From contig OZ241894.1 in NCBI GenBank assembly GCA_965203575.1, forward strand, positions 434,001 through 498,000: a stretch of DNA of 64,000 nucleotides. Reading direction: 5' to 3'. The position numbers and the translations under genes were made by a program. The DNA is from Aldehydirespirator sp965203575. Lineage in GTDB: Bacteria; Actinomycetota; Acidimicrobiia; Acidimicrobiales; Aldehydirespiratoraceae. Shown here in pieces: positions 55,839 through 64,000 of this stretch. Position 1 is the first letter of the stretch, and the number at the start of each line of letters is the position of its first letter. The notes under the pieces were generated by a model, which had not been told where the DNA came from, ran no database searches, and saw only the letters and a list, made by a program, of their open reading frames with translations.

Positions 55839-56329
55839 CGGGAGACCGACTCGCCGCCTCGCTACGCGAACTCGTGCAAGAGCACGGGCTCGAGCAGGTC
55901 AGCCGGTCGCTCCACGAGATCGGTGGGCCCGACGGCCCTGCACAGGACGCGGCGTCCAGCACCGGCCGGCCGGCTCAGCGCTCGGCAGCCAGGCGGGGCA
56001 ATCAGAAGCGTGCCCCCACCGCGCTAGAGCGCGCCAACAAGATGGACCTGCCGAGGGAGACAGCCGACAGCGTCGTAGAACTCGCAAGGCGGTTCGACAA
56101 GAAGTCCTTCTTGCCTACCTTCGGCGACATCGCCCATTTCTGCCACGTCTACGACATCGACGAGCCAGCATCGAAGTCCCGAGCCTCTGCGATTCCGCGG
56201 GTCTTCCGGGCCATCGCGGCCATGGACGCCGAGGACATCCAGATGCTGCTGGACTACGGCGCGTTCTCCGGCCCATCACGTCTCGGGCCGATAGCCGACG
56301 CAATAGCCCGCAGCACTGCGCGCGCCTGA
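55835..56329 (+). CDS. Unknown partner of the ParA-like ATPase, 164 aa
   Basis: A basic, Ser/Arg/Ala-rich segment (about 45-70) is followed by a helical C-terminal part with PTFGDIAHFCHVYDIDEPA and RVFRAIAAMDAEDIQMLLDY. It starts at GTG overlapping the ParA stop by 4 bp, so stoichiometric synthesis is likely. It might be a ParB-like adaptor or a DNA-binding tag; no family is recognised. Confidence 0.5.
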   Translation: MTGDRLAASLRELVQEHGLEQVSRSLHEIGGPDGPAQDAASSTGRPAQRSAARRGNQKRAPTALERANKMDLPRETADSVVELARRFDKKSFLPTFGDIAHFCHVYDIDEPASKSRASAIPRVFRAIAAMDAEDIQMLLDYGAFSGPSRLGPIADAIARSTARA

Positions 56330-56556
56330 GCCCCGCCGTCACGACCGACGCCACGAGAGCTCCCTGCCCCTAAGGCAGCTCAAGGGCGGCACCCAGTCGA
56401 TCCTGCTCGGACTTAGCACCAATGTGTCAACGAAACCGGGTCAGCTCCAGATCGCTTCTGCGGCTGTTGTCCGGACACACCCGCGCCCTGTGAGGTCCGC
56501 GGCCTCGTTTCGGATCTCGTGGTCGATGGGAGTTGTATTGATATACATGTAAATAC

Positions 56557-56586
56557 TTGACAAATGTCGTACCCCTATGGGATACT
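56557..56586 (+). promoter_or_regulatory. Near-consensus sigma-70 promoter before the HNH gene
   Basis: TTGACA at 56557-56562 and GATACT at 56581-56586 with an 18-nt spacer. The -10 ends 6 nt before the ATG at 56593, so the mRNA would be leaderless. The surrounding 60 bp are AT-rich. Confidence 0.65.
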
Positions 56587-56592
56587 CTGTGC

Positions 56593-57890
56593 ATGTTGAT
56601 CGAGAGCGCCCGACGGGCCGAAGCCGCCGCCAAAGAGATGCTGGCCTACGTCAATGACGGCTCGGCGTCGTGCGCGGAGATGCGCGAGGCGCTTGCGGTC
56701 TGTGCGGCGATCATGGCCGCCGCTTCGGCGTTCCAGGCCGGCGCGGCCCGCATCATCGCCCGGGCCGAGCGCCACGGCGACGGCGGCGCCCAGGTCCTAG
56801 CGGACGCATCCGGGCTGTCACGCCGTGACGCGCACAGCCAAGTCAAGACAGCCGAGGCCATCGGGGCCGTCCCCGCCGTGCGCGACGCGGTGGAGTCGGG
56901 GCGGGTGTCACAGGCCAACGCCAAGCGACTCGCCGACGCGGTTGAGAAGACCAGCGCCGCCGATGTCGAATCCGATAGCGAGCTGTTGGCCAAGGCTGAG
57001 TCGATGCGTCCTGAGCAGTTCGCCCGCGAGGCCCGGCGCTGGACTGCGGACCACCAGGCTGACGGCGGGGAGTCCGAGCACAGGCGCCAGCGGGCCCGGC
57101 GCTGCGTGCGGATCTGGACCGACGATGACGACGGCATGGTGCATCTGCGAGGCCAGTTCGACCCGGTCACCGGCAAACGCATGCCAACCGGCTCCGAGAA
57201 GCGGCCCGCCGCCTCCATGACGCCGACAAGAAACACACCGGCGACACCGCGCCGCGCAGCTTCGACCAGTGCATGGCCGACGCCCTCGACCAGTTGACCT
57301 CCGCCACGAACCTGGGCGGCGGCAAGCCCTTCGCCGACATCTGCGTCGTCGCCCACGTCGACGACACCACCGGCGAACTCATAGCCGAACTCCCCGACGG
57401 AGAGCGGCTCCCCCGGGCGGTGCTCGAACAGCTCTCCTGCAACGCGAAGCTCACCGGCGTCGTCTACGACCGGAAGGGCAAGCCGATCTGGCGCACCCAC
57501 TCGCGGCGCACCGTCACCGAAGCCCAATGGCAGCTGCTCATCGCCAAATGGGGCGGCTGCTTCCACTGCGGAGCCAACCCCGGCATCTGCCAGGGACACC
57601 ACATCGAACCGGCCTCACGAGGCGGACCCACCAAACTCGACAACCTCGTCCCAGCCTGCTGGAGCTGCCACCACCGCATCCACCACGACAACTGGCAAAT
57701 CCACAAACACCCCGACGGGTGGCACACCCTGCACCCACCCGACCCGGTGAGCTACGGACCCGCCCACGCCGCCGACCACCCATCGCCAACACACCGACCA
57801 GCCACCACCCATCCCGGCCACGGAATGCCCCGGAGGGTGCCCAACCGGCTCCAGAGCCCGCAACACGAGCCGCTCTTCACGCTCAGCTAG
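56593..57890 (+). pseudogene. HNH endonuclease/DUF222 protein broken by a frameshift
   Basis: The first part, 56593-57183, encodes the DUF222-type N-terminal domain typical of actinobacterial HNH proteins. After GKRM at 57181-57183 the frame fails. Reading one frame over restores ANRLREAARRLHDADKKHTG, leading into 57273-57890 with the HNH domain: HCGANP, then QGHHIEPASRGGPTKLDNL and HHRIHH, with its CxxC and His cluster. One missing G after ATG at 57183 would explain the break. Such genes are often multi-copy and mobile. It has its own strong promoter and lies at the yraN side of the island. Confidence 0.8.
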
Positions 57891-57945
57891 CTCGCTCCGG
57901 GACGATGCTCGATCCTGCACCGGACCAAGGCGAGCGCACCAGGCG

Positions 57946-58404
57946 CTAGAAGGCGTTCTCGATCACGTTTACTTCGACGCCGGTGACGGTGGCCACGTCG
58001 AAGCGGACCCGGCCGCGGCGGCCGCTGGCTTCGAGCCACTGCGCCGCCAGCGACCGGATGCGGCGCTGCTTGCGCCAGTCCACCGCCTCGGCGGCTGTGC
58101 CGTAGCGTTCGGAGCGACGGGCCTTGACTTCACAGAACACGATCTCGCCGTCCCGGAACAGGACCAGGTCCAACTCGCCGCCGCGCACCCGCCAGTTCTG
58201 GTCCAGGATCTCGTAGCCGGCCTCGCGGTACCAGCGGGCCGCCTGGCGCTCGCCCCAGGCGCCTCGTGCCTGCTTCGAGCGGTCCGCAGGTCGGCGGGCT
58301 CGATCCGACGGGTCGACCGCCGGGTCAGCGATAGCGCTTTTCCTTGACCTTGGCCGCCTTGCCGACGCGATCGCGCAGGTAGTACAGCTTCGCCCGGCGC
58401 ACAT
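57946..58404 (-). CDS. yraN: YraN/UPF0102 nuclease-like protein; start unclear
   Basis: Matches UPF0102: ARGAWGERQAARWYREAGYE, then ELDLVLFRDGEIVFCEVK, the PD-(D/E)xK core with Asp and Glu-Val-Lys, and RRSERYG. The only open start codon in frame is GTG at 58404, which makes an 80-bp overlap with rplS and a long implausible N-terminus. No ATG, GTG or TTG exists between there and the conserved core, so the gene may use a rare start codon. Genome position between rplS and comM is standard. Confidence 0.75.
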   Translation of the reverse strand: MCAGRSCTTCAIASARRPRSRKSAIADPAVDPSDRARRPADRSKQARGAWGERQAARWYREAGYEILDQNWRVRGGELDLVLFRDGEIVFCEVKARRSERYGTAAEAVDWRKQRRIRSLAAQWLEASGRRGRVRFDVATVTGVEVNVIENAF

Positions 58405-58672
58405 CGCCCTGGATGATGCGTTCGATGCGATCGATCACCGGGGTGTGCACGGGAAACGTGCGCTCCACGCCCACACCGAAGCTCACTTTCCGCACGGTGA
58501 AGGTCTCGCGCACCCCGCTGCCCTGGCGCCGGATCACGACACCCTCGAACACCTGAGTGCGGGCCCGGTTGCCCTCCACGACCCGCACATGCACGCGGAC
58601 GGTGTCGCCCGGCTGGAACTCCGGGACGTCGTCGCGAAGGTTCTGTGCGTCAACGAGGTCGGTGGGGTTCAT
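58325..58672 (-). CDS. rplS: 50S ribosomal protein L19
   Basis: Full-length (115 aa) L19: FQPGDTVRVHVRVVEGNRAR, VIRRQGSGVRETFTVRKVS and a basic end KAAKVKEKRYR. L19 sits at the 30S-50S interface. It is 88 nt after trmD on the same strand, as in most bacteria. Confidence 0.97.
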   Translation of the reverse strand: MNPTDLVDAQNLRDDVPEFQPGDTVRVHVRVVEGNRARTQVFEGVVIRRQGSGVRETFTVRKVSFGVGVERTFPVHTPVIDRIERIIQGDVRRAKLYYLRDRVGKAAKVKEKRYR

Positions 58673-58760
58673 CGCTGTCTCCGCTCACATCGGCCGCTGC
58701 GGCCGGGCTGAGGGAGTCTACGAGGACCACTCCCCGCCTCCACCTGCATCCCGGGCGAAC

Positions 58761-59516
58761 CTACGAGGACCGCAGCTCCCCCGTGGCCGGGTCGAGACCG
58801 TGCGCGATGAGCAGTTCCCGCTCCTCGTCGCTGAGCCCGCCGCGGGCTTCGATCAGGTCGGGGCGACGCTCGATGGTGCGAGCCAGAGACTGGGCCCGGC
58901 GCCAGCGAGCCACCCTCCCGTGATCGCCCGACAGCAGCACCTCGGGCACGGGCCATCCACGATAATCCGCTGGCCGGGTGTACTGCGGGTACTCCAGCAG
59001 CCCTTCGCTGAAGGACTCGTCGGAGGCGGAGGCCTCGTTGGCGAGGACACCGGGCACGCACCGCCCCACTGCCTCCAGCACTACCAGGGCGGCCGCCTCC
59101 CCGCCCGCCAGCACCACGTCGCCGACCGAGAGCTCGCCATCGACTAGGTGCTCGCAAACTCGCTCGTCAACACCCTCGTACCGGCCACAGAGCATCGAGA
59201 ACCCGGACCCGGACGCCAGTTCGCCGGCCATGGCCTGGTCGAAGCGGCGGCCTGCGGGCGACAGGTAGAAGAGCGGCCGGGGCGGCTCGACGGCCTCCAC
59301 CGCGTCGAACAGCGGCTGGGGCATCATCACCATTCCCGCTCCGCCGCCGAAGGGGGCGTCATCGGTGCTCCGGTGGCGGTCGGTGGCGGCCATCCTGAGG
59401 TCGTGGGCCCTCACGTCGAGCGTGCCAGCCGTACGGGCGCGCCCGATGACGGAGGCCGAGGCCATGGTCTCCACCAGGTCCGGGAAGATCGTGAAGATGT
59501 CGATGCGGAAGCTCAC
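58761..59516 (-). CDS. trmD: tRNA (guanine-37-N1)-methyltransferase TrmD
   Basis: Methylates G37 next to the anticodon, preventing frameshifting. SPOUT-family trefoil knot: MVMMPQPLFDAV, the CGRYEGVDERV motif, LSVGDVVLAGGE and a C-terminal helical domain (PDLIEARGGLSDEERELL). The length of 251 is normal. Its start overlaps the rimM stop by 4 bp. Confidence 0.96.
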   Translation of the reverse strand: MSFRIDIFTIFPDLVETMASASVIGRARTAGTLDVRAHDLRMAATDRHRSTDDAPFGGGAGMVMMPQPLFDAVEAVEPPRPLFYLSPAGRRFDQAMAGELASGSGFSMLCGRYEGVDERVCEHLVDGELSVGDVVLAGGEAAALVVLEAVGRCVPGVLANEASASDESFSEGLLEYPQYTRPADYRGWPVPEVLLSGDHGRVARWRRAQSLARTIERRPDLIEARGGLSDEERELLIAHGLDPATGELRSS

Positions 59517-60049
59517 GGCTCGGCCTCCGCCTCAAAGAGCCCGTCGGGAACGTCGACGTCTATGCGCTCGGTGGGCACCGAGTCGACCACGAAGCGAAGT
59601 GGCACCAGCGCGCCGTCGACGAGTTCGAGCAGATCCCCAGCCGGGTTGGCCACAACCGAGGCCACCGGGCCCCGGTCCGTGCCGGATTGGTCCACGACCC
59701 GCGCTCCGATCAACTCGTGGACCCACAGCTCATCGGGGTCCACGATCGGCGCGGCTCTCAGAACCAGCCCCCTCAAAGCCTCAGCCTTGCTGCGGTCGTC
59801 GACACCGGCGAAGGCCACAAGGTGGCGCTTGTTGTGGGGTCGGGCCGAGGAGACCTTCAGGATCCCCGAGTCGGTCTGCAGCTCGGATCCGGGCTCTAGA
59901 CGCTCGGGCCGGTTCGACACCAGCGTGACGGCTACCTCACCGCCGGTGCCATGGGGCCGGCCGACGCGGCCGATCTCAAGCAGGGGCGCGGTCCCGGCGC
60001 CGGACGAGTCAGAGGCGCTAGTCGACGAACTCGACCTCGATGTCCACAT
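59513..60049 (-). CDS. rimM: Ribosome maturation factor RimM
   Basis: A 16S rRNA processing factor binding S19: LLEIGRVGRPHGTGGEVAV then DELWVHELIGARVVD and a PRC-barrel C-terminus (DVDVPDGLFE). ATG at 60049 lies within the KH gene's last 32 bp; no later start codon is available before the conserved LLEIGRVG. Confidence 0.93.
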   Translation of the reverse strand: MWTSRSSSSTSASDSSGAGTAPLLEIGRVGRPHGTGGEVAVTLVSNRPERLEPGSELQTDSGILKVSSARPHNKRHLVAFAGVDDRSKAEALRGLVLRAAPIVDPDELWVHELIGARVVDQSGTDRGPVASVVANPAGDLLELVDGALVPLRFVVDSVPTERIDVDVPDGLFEAEAEP

Positions 60050-60272
60050 CGTCGCGCGATCCGGCGGCGCGCACGAGGGTGCGAATGGCGTGCGCCACCC
60101 GGCCTCGCTTGCCTATCACCCTGCCCATCTCGCCCTGCGCGACACGGACGTCGAGGCGTACCGCGTCGGCGCCGGCCGAGCTGGCGGTGACCTGAACCGC
60201 ATCGACGTCGTCGACGATGCTCGTGACGACGTAGTGGCACATCGCCTGGGCGGTGGGGGCTAGATCGCTCAC
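60018..60272 (-). CDS. KH-domain RNA-binding protein (KhpA-like), 84 aa
   Basis: A single KH domain with GEMGRVIGKRGRVAHAIRTL carrying the GxxG loop (GKRG). KhpA-type proteins bind RNA and often lie between rpsP and rimM. It starts at GTG, overlapping the rpsP stop by 4 bp. Confidence 0.9.
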   Translation of the reverse strand: MSDLAPTAQAMCHYVVTSIVDDVDAVQVTASSAGADAVRLDVRVAQGEMGRVIGKRGRVAHAIRTLVRAAGSRDDVDIEVEFVD

Positions 60273-60580
60273 GAGCCTGAGTCCCCGGCGCCGGCTGCTT
60301 CGGGCTCAGCCGCGGCCGTTCCCTTGCCACGGAAGGTCTCCCAGGCGCCGCTGATCTTCAGCAACTTCTCCACCCGCTCAGTGGGCTGGGCACCGTGACG
60401 CAACCAATGCAGCGCCCGGTCGTTGTCGATCCGCACCACCGACGGATCCTGGCGGGGTTCGTATATGCCGATGATCTCGATGAAGCGCCCGTTACGGGGG
60501 GCTCGGGCATCTGCCGCCACCACGCGATAGGTGGGTTGTTTCTTCTTCCCCATCCGCATGAGGCGCAACTTGACAGCCAA
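60269..60580 (-). CDS. rpsP: 30S ribosomal protein S16
   Basis: Full S16: KLRLMRMGKKKQPTYRVVAA, then GRFIEIIGIYEPR. The C-terminus is extended with a Glu/Ala/Gly-rich tail (to residue 103) past the usual 80-90. The start is TTG at 60580, with GAGG 7 nt upstream. It is first gene of the rpsP-KH-rimM-trmD-rplS operon. Confidence 0.96.
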   Translation of the reverse strand: MAVKLRLMRMGKKKQPTYRVVAADARAPRNGRFIEIIGIYEPRQDPSVVRIDNDRALHWLRHGAQPTERVEKLLKISGAWETFRGKGTAAAEPEAAGAGDSGS

Positions 60581-60592
60581 TGTGAATCCTCT

Positions 60593-60602
60593 GATCTATA
60601 GA
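60593..60602 (-). promoter_or_regulatory. Possible -10 of the rpsP operon in a small palindrome
   Basis: ATCTATAGAT is a perfect 10-bp palindrome that includes TATAGAT, 13-22 nt before the TTG start. A TTGACC lies 15-16 nt further upstream. This fits a promoter driving the ribosomal block independently of ffh. Confidence 0.4.
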
Positions 60603-60617
60603 TGTCTCGGGTGTTGG

Positions 60618-62057
60618 TCAATTCAACCCGGGCCACTCACCCTTTTCCAACCCTGGAAGGGTCAGAGGCGTCTTGGAAACGGGCACCGGTCCCTTGGGGG
60701 TGGTCCGGCCGCCGGTGCCGCGCCGCTTGGAGGCGGACGACCGGGCCTTCGACGCGCCGGCCATCCGCCTGCCGCCGAGCCCTCCGAGCCCCTTCATCAT
60801 GGACCGCATCTGCTTGAACTGGTCGACCAGGGCTTTCACGTCGCTGGGGCGGCAGCCCGAGCCGGCCGCGATGCGCTGCCGGCGGGAGGCGTCGATGATG
60901 TCGGGCTCGGCGCGCTCCTGCGGCGTCATCGAGTGGATCATGCCGGTGATGCGGCCGATGCGGCCCTCATCGACTTCGGCGCCGCGCAGTTCCCTCGGCA
61001 CTCCGGGCATCATGCCGATCAGGCTGCGCAGGTTGCCCATGCCGAGGACCTGCTGCATCGTGGACAGGAAGTCGTCGAACGTGAAGGTTCCCTCCAGCAG
61101 CCTGGAAGCGGTCTCGGTGGCCTGCTCGGCCTCGAAAGCGGATTCGGCCTTGTCGATCAGTGTCTCGACATCGCCCATCCCCAGGATGCGGCTGGCGAGA
61201 CGATCGGGGTGGAACGGCTCGAAGTCCTCCAGCTTCTCGCCGACCGAGGCGAACGCTATGGGCCGGCCCACCACCTCCTTCACCGACAGCGCCGCCCCAC
61301 CCCGGGCGTCGCCGTCAAGCTTGGTGAGGATCACGCCGTCGAGGGTGAGCGTGTCGTGGAAAGTCCTTGCCGAGTTCACGGCATCCTGGCCGACCGTGGC
61401 GTCGACCACCAGGAAGGTGTAGTGGGGCCGCACTGTCTTGGAGATCCGGCGCACCTGATCCATCATCTCGGTGTCGATGGACAGACGGCCCGCAGTGTCG
61501 ACGATGACTACATCGCGCCCCGTCCGGGTTGCTTCGGCCAGCGAGGCCGACGCGGCCTTGACCGGGCCCCGGCGGTGGCTGAACACCGGCACGCCGGCTC
61601 GCTCGCCCAGCGTCCGCAGCTGCTCGACCGCGGCGGGCCGCTGCAGGTCGGCGCCGACCAGCAGCGGGCTGCGGCCCTGGCGCAGGAACCACTGGGCCAG
61701 CTTGGCCGCATTGGTGGTCTTGCCTGATCCCTGAAGACCGGCCAGCAGCACGACAGTGGGCGGCTTCGACGCGTAGGTGATGGCGAGCCGCTCGCCCCCG
61801 AGGCTGGTGGTGAGCTCCGAGAGCACGATCTTGACCACCTGCTGCGCGGGATTGAGCGCCCGCGAGAGCTCTTCGCCGACGGCTCGCCGACGGATGCGCT
61901 CGGTGAGGCCGGTGACCACATCCAGGTTTACGTCGGCCTCGAGCAGCGCCACGCGGATCTCGCGCAGCGCGGCATCGACATCGTCGGCGGACAGCTTCCC
62001 GCGGCCGCGCAGCTTCGTGAAGGCAGCCTCGAATCGGCTCGTGAGCATGTCGAACAT
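60618..62057 (-). CDS. ffh: Signal recognition particle protein Ffh
   Basis: The SRP54 GTPase that binds signal sequences and targets ribosomes to FtsY. Residues include the GTPase P-loop GLQGSGKTTNAAKLA, DTAGRLSIDTEMM and TKLDGDARGGAALS. The Met-rich M domain follows (MRSMMKGLGGLGGRRM). The length of 479 is normal, with a Ser/Arg-rich tail. Its start is 45 nt after ftsY's end. Confidence 0.96.
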   Translation of the reverse strand: MFDMLTSRFEAAFTKLRGRGKLSADDVDAALREIRVALLEADVNLDVVTGLTERIRRRAVGEELSRALNPAQQVVKIVLSELTTSLGGERLAITYASKPPTVVLLAGLQGSGKTTNAAKLAQWFLRQGRSPLLVGADLQRPAAVEQLRTLGERAGVPVFSHRRGPVKAASASLAEATRTGRDVVIVDTAGRLSIDTEMMDQVRRISKTVRPHYTFLVVDATVGQDAVNSARTFHDTLTLDGVILTKLDGDARGGAALSVKEVVGRPIAFASVGEKLEDFEPFHPDRLASRILGMGDVETLIDKAESAFEAEQATETASRLLEGTFTFDDFLSTMQQVLGMGNLRSLIGMMPGVPRELRGAEVDEGRIGRITGMIHSMTPQERAEPDIIDASRRQRIAAGSGCRPSDVKALVDQFKQMRSMMKGLGGLGGRRMAGASKARSSASKRRGTGGRTTPKGPVPVSKTPLTLPGLEKGEWPGLN

Positions 62058-62102
62058 GGCCGAGCCACCCTACCTAGCGGGCGCTGCCTTGATCGCCCCC
62101 CG

Positions 62103-63191
62103 TCAGGCGAACAGCGCCTCCACGAACTCCGAGGTGTCGAAGGGCACAAGGTCGGCGATTCCCTCGCCGACTCCGACCAGCTTCACCGGCACTCCGAGCT
62201 CGGCCTGCACAGCCACCACGATCCCGCCCTTGGCCGAGCCGTCGAGCTTGGTGAGGACCACACCGGTTACCTCCACCGCGTCGGTGAACTGCCGGGCCTG
62301 GGCCAAGCCGTTCTGACCGGTCGTGGCATCGAGCACCAGAAGGGTCTCGGTGACTACGCCCGATCCCTTGTCGGCCACCCGCCGCACCTTCTGGAGTTCG
62401 GCCATGAGGTTGTGCTCGGTGTGGAACCTCCCGGCCGTGTCGGCCAGGACCAGATCCGCCCCGCGGGCCGCAGCCGACTCCACCGCGTCGTACACCACCG
62501 ACGCAGGATCAGCACCGGCGGAACCCCGCACGATGTGCACCGAGGAGCGCTCCGCCCACATGGCCAGCTGGTCCGCGGCCGCGGCGCGGAAGGTGTCGCC
62601 CGCGGCCAGCACCACCCCGGAGCCGGCGTCGGCTTCGCGCTTGGCCAGCTTGCCGATGGTGGTGGTCTTGCCGGTGCCGTTGACTCCGACGAACAGCCAC
62701 ACCGACGGGCATTCGCCGTCGCTGCGGCGAGCCAGCGACCGGTCGAAGCCTCCAAGCCGCTCCCGCAGTTCGGTCTGCAGCGCCGTCCTCGCCTCGGTGG
62801 GATCATGTCCTACAGCCGCGATCCGCGACCTCGCCGCCTCGACGATCTCGGTACTGGTCGCCAACCCGACATCGGCCCTTATGAGAGACTCGGTCACGTC
62901 GGTCCACGCCTCGGTGGAGGTCGAGGTTCGCTCGAGGGCGGAGCCCAGCGACCCGGCCAGCGCGGTGCGAGCCTTCGATAGGCGGTCGCGCAGGAAGGGG
63001 GCAGGCCCGTCGGCGGCTCCGGCAGCCCGATCGGCCAACCGGCCGATCACCCGATCCGCGGTATCGCCCACCACGGTGGAATCGTCGACAGGTGCCGCGG
63101 CCGGCGAGCGGCGGCGTCTGCGAGCCACGACGACCACGGCCAGCACCACGACGGCCAGGACGGCTACGGCTACAACGATGATCTCCGTCAT
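62103..63191 (-). CDS. ftsY: Signal recognition particle receptor FtsY
   Basis: The SRP receptor GTPase. An N-terminal hydrophobic helix (IIVVAVAVLAVVVLAVVVVA) and RRRRR anchor it to the membrane. NG domain motifs are GVNGTGKTTTIGKLAKREA, DTAGRFHTEHNLM and TKLDGSAKGG. It lacks the long acidic A domain of E. coli FtsY, as in other actinobacteria with a helix anchor. Its start overlaps the protease stop by 4 bp. Confidence 0.95.
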   Translation of the reverse strand: MTEIIVVAVAVLAVVVLAVVVVARRRRRSPAAAPVDDSTVVGDTADRVIGRLADRAAGAADGPAPFLRDRLSKARTALAGSLGSALERTSTSTEAWTDVTESLIRADVGLATSTEIVEAARSRIAAVGHDPTEARTALQTELRERLGGFDRSLARRSDGECPSVWLFVGVNGTGKTTTIGKLAKREADAGSGVVLAAGDTFRAAAADQLAMWAERSSVHIVRGSAGADPASVVYDAVESAAARGADLVLADTAGRFHTEHNLMAELQKVRRVADKGSGVVTETLLVLDATTGQNGLAQARQFTDAVEVTGVVLTKLDGSAKGGIVVAVQAELGVPVKLVGVGEGIADLVPFDTSEFVEALFA

Positions 63192-64000
63192 CCGAGAGCC
63201 CCCAATACGGCCGTGACGACGTAGATGTCGCCGCCTCGCCTGACGGTCAACTCGACGGCCTCACCCGGGCGGCGCAGCTTGATGGCGGCCGAGAGTTCCG
63301 TGATGTCGTGCATGGGCTCGGCGTCGAGGCTGACGATCACATCGCCGGCCAGAAGGCCCGCCTCCTCGGCCGGGGACCCGGGCAGGGCTTCAGCTACGAG
63401 CACACCCAGGTCCTCACTCTCGACGGCATTCCCACGGATGCCGAGGTAGCCAAGCTCGAGCGATTCCCCGTTCACGATGCGGGTGGCGATCAGATCCACG
63501 GTGTCGCTGGGCACTGCGAAGCCCAGGCCGATGTTGCTGCCTGAAGTGGTCCGGATCATGGTGTTCATCCCGATGACACGCCCCTGCCAGTCGGCCAGCG
63601 CGCCTCCCGAGTTGCCGCGGTTGATGGCGGCGTCGGTCTGGATCATCTCCACCGGCACGGGCGAATTGGGGTCGGCGCCCCCCTGGACCTGGATCCTGAC
63701 TGCGCTCACGATCCCGGCGGTGACCGTGCCCGTCAGGCCGAGCGGACTGCCGATGGCCACCGCCAGTTGTCCCACCCGCACCGACGAGACCGGAGCGAAC
63801 ACGGCAGCCACCAGATCCGCGGCCTCCGGATCGACCCGAACCACAGCCACGTCGTGGCCCCCCGATCCTCCGACGACCTCGCCAGCCAGGCGGGTGCCAT
63901 CCGACAGGGTGACTGCCACCTCTTCGGTTCCCTCCACGACATGTTGGTTGGTGACGATGTACCCGTTGTCGGCGTCCCACACGATGCCTGAGCCCAAGCC
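63188..64000 (-). CDS. HtrA/DegP-type trypsin-like serine protease with PDZ domain (N-terminus outside window)
   Basis: An S1C-family protease with the triad in order: His in TNQHVVEG, Asp in GGHDVAVV, Ser in GNSGGAL. A PDZ domain follows (ELGYLGIRGN, LPGSPAEEAGLLAGDVIVS). It is probably a membrane-anchored or exported quality-control protease; the signal/anchor lies beyond the window edge. The coding stop overlaps the ftsY start. Confidence 0.9.
   Translation of the reverse strand, partial: GLGSGIVWDADNGYIVTNQHVVEGTEEVAVTLSDGTRLAGEVVGGSGGHDVAVVRVDPEAADLVAAVFAPVSSVRVGQLAVAIGSPLGLTGTVTAGIVSAVRIQVQGGADPNSPVPVEMIQTDAAINRGNSGGALADWQGRVIGMNTMIRTTSGSNIGLGFAVPSDTVDLIATRIVNGESLELGYLGIRGNAVESEDLGVLVAEALPGSPAEEAGLLAGDVIVSLDAEPMHDITELSAAIKLRRPGEAVELTVRRGGDIYVVTAVLGALG

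Noticed and set aside
54996..56329. ParA and partner as plasmid partition genes
   Set aside because: No ParB family match, no centromere-like iterons, no replication gene; the surroundings are chromosomal.

Overview
The window is high-GC actinobacterial DNA, most likely from an Acidimicrobiia-type lineage. This rests on dense GC-rich coding, GTG/TTG starts, S-layer-homology proteins of the style common in that class, LivH-LivM-LivG and MFS-LivF fusion transporters, and the conserved block ftsY-ffh-rpsP-KH-rimM-trmD-rplS-yraN / comM-dprA-xerC. The lineage is inferred from protein style, not from a marker search. No rRNA, tRNA or CRISPR array was recognised.

Layout. 0-6.7 kb: an SDR dehydrogenase, a molybdopterin oxidoreductase, dtd, an EamA permease, a HicAB toxin-antitoxin pair with a clear operator, and an XdhC/CoxI-YHS maturation protein. 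6.7-9.5 kb: a degraded stretch with gene remnants (antitoxin tail, PASTA fragment), a Cys-rich mini-ORF, and a secreted protein whose good start is separated from its reading frame by a run of 11 G. 9.5-13.2 kb: an S-layer-homology protein with an HExxH motif and an AAA/DUF4143 ATPase. 13.2-16.9 kb: a coxM-coxS-coxL operon. The large subunit carries the form I carbon monoxide dehydrogenase active-site loop AYRCSFR, so aerobic CO oxidation is likely. 17-20 kb: MFS, SnoaL-like, cupin and TauE/SafE genes. 20-24 kb: a second DUF4143 ATPase, a three-gene secreted/lipoprotein operon, and a divergent LuxR-type regulator separated from it by paired palindromes. 24-25 kb: MscS.

25-39.5 kb holds two paralogous uptake clusters. 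Each has a substrate-binding lipoprotein, a LivH-LivM-LivG fusion, and an MFS permease fused to a LivF ATPase. The set looks like a complete branched-chain-amino-acid-type ABC importer in which an MFS domain has been attached to one ATPase. I know of no functional description of that combination.

39.5-43.7 kb is xerC, a second HicAB pair, dprA and comM. Between comM and yraN, genes that are usually close, lies about 14 kb of accessory DNA. It holds a cytochrome c lipoprotein, small conserved proteins, an S-layer-homology protein, a GIY-YIG protein, a GmrSD-like DUF262/DUF1524 protein, a DUF429 protein, a five-gene cassette (two unknowns, a 1,055-residue helical protein, a ParA-like ATPase and its small partner), and an HNH/DUF222 gene broken by a frameshift. 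This looks like a mobile or defence island, and the cassette is the best candidate for an undescribed multi-gene system. 58-64 kb returns to core translation and protein-targeting genes and ends in a partial HtrA-type protease.
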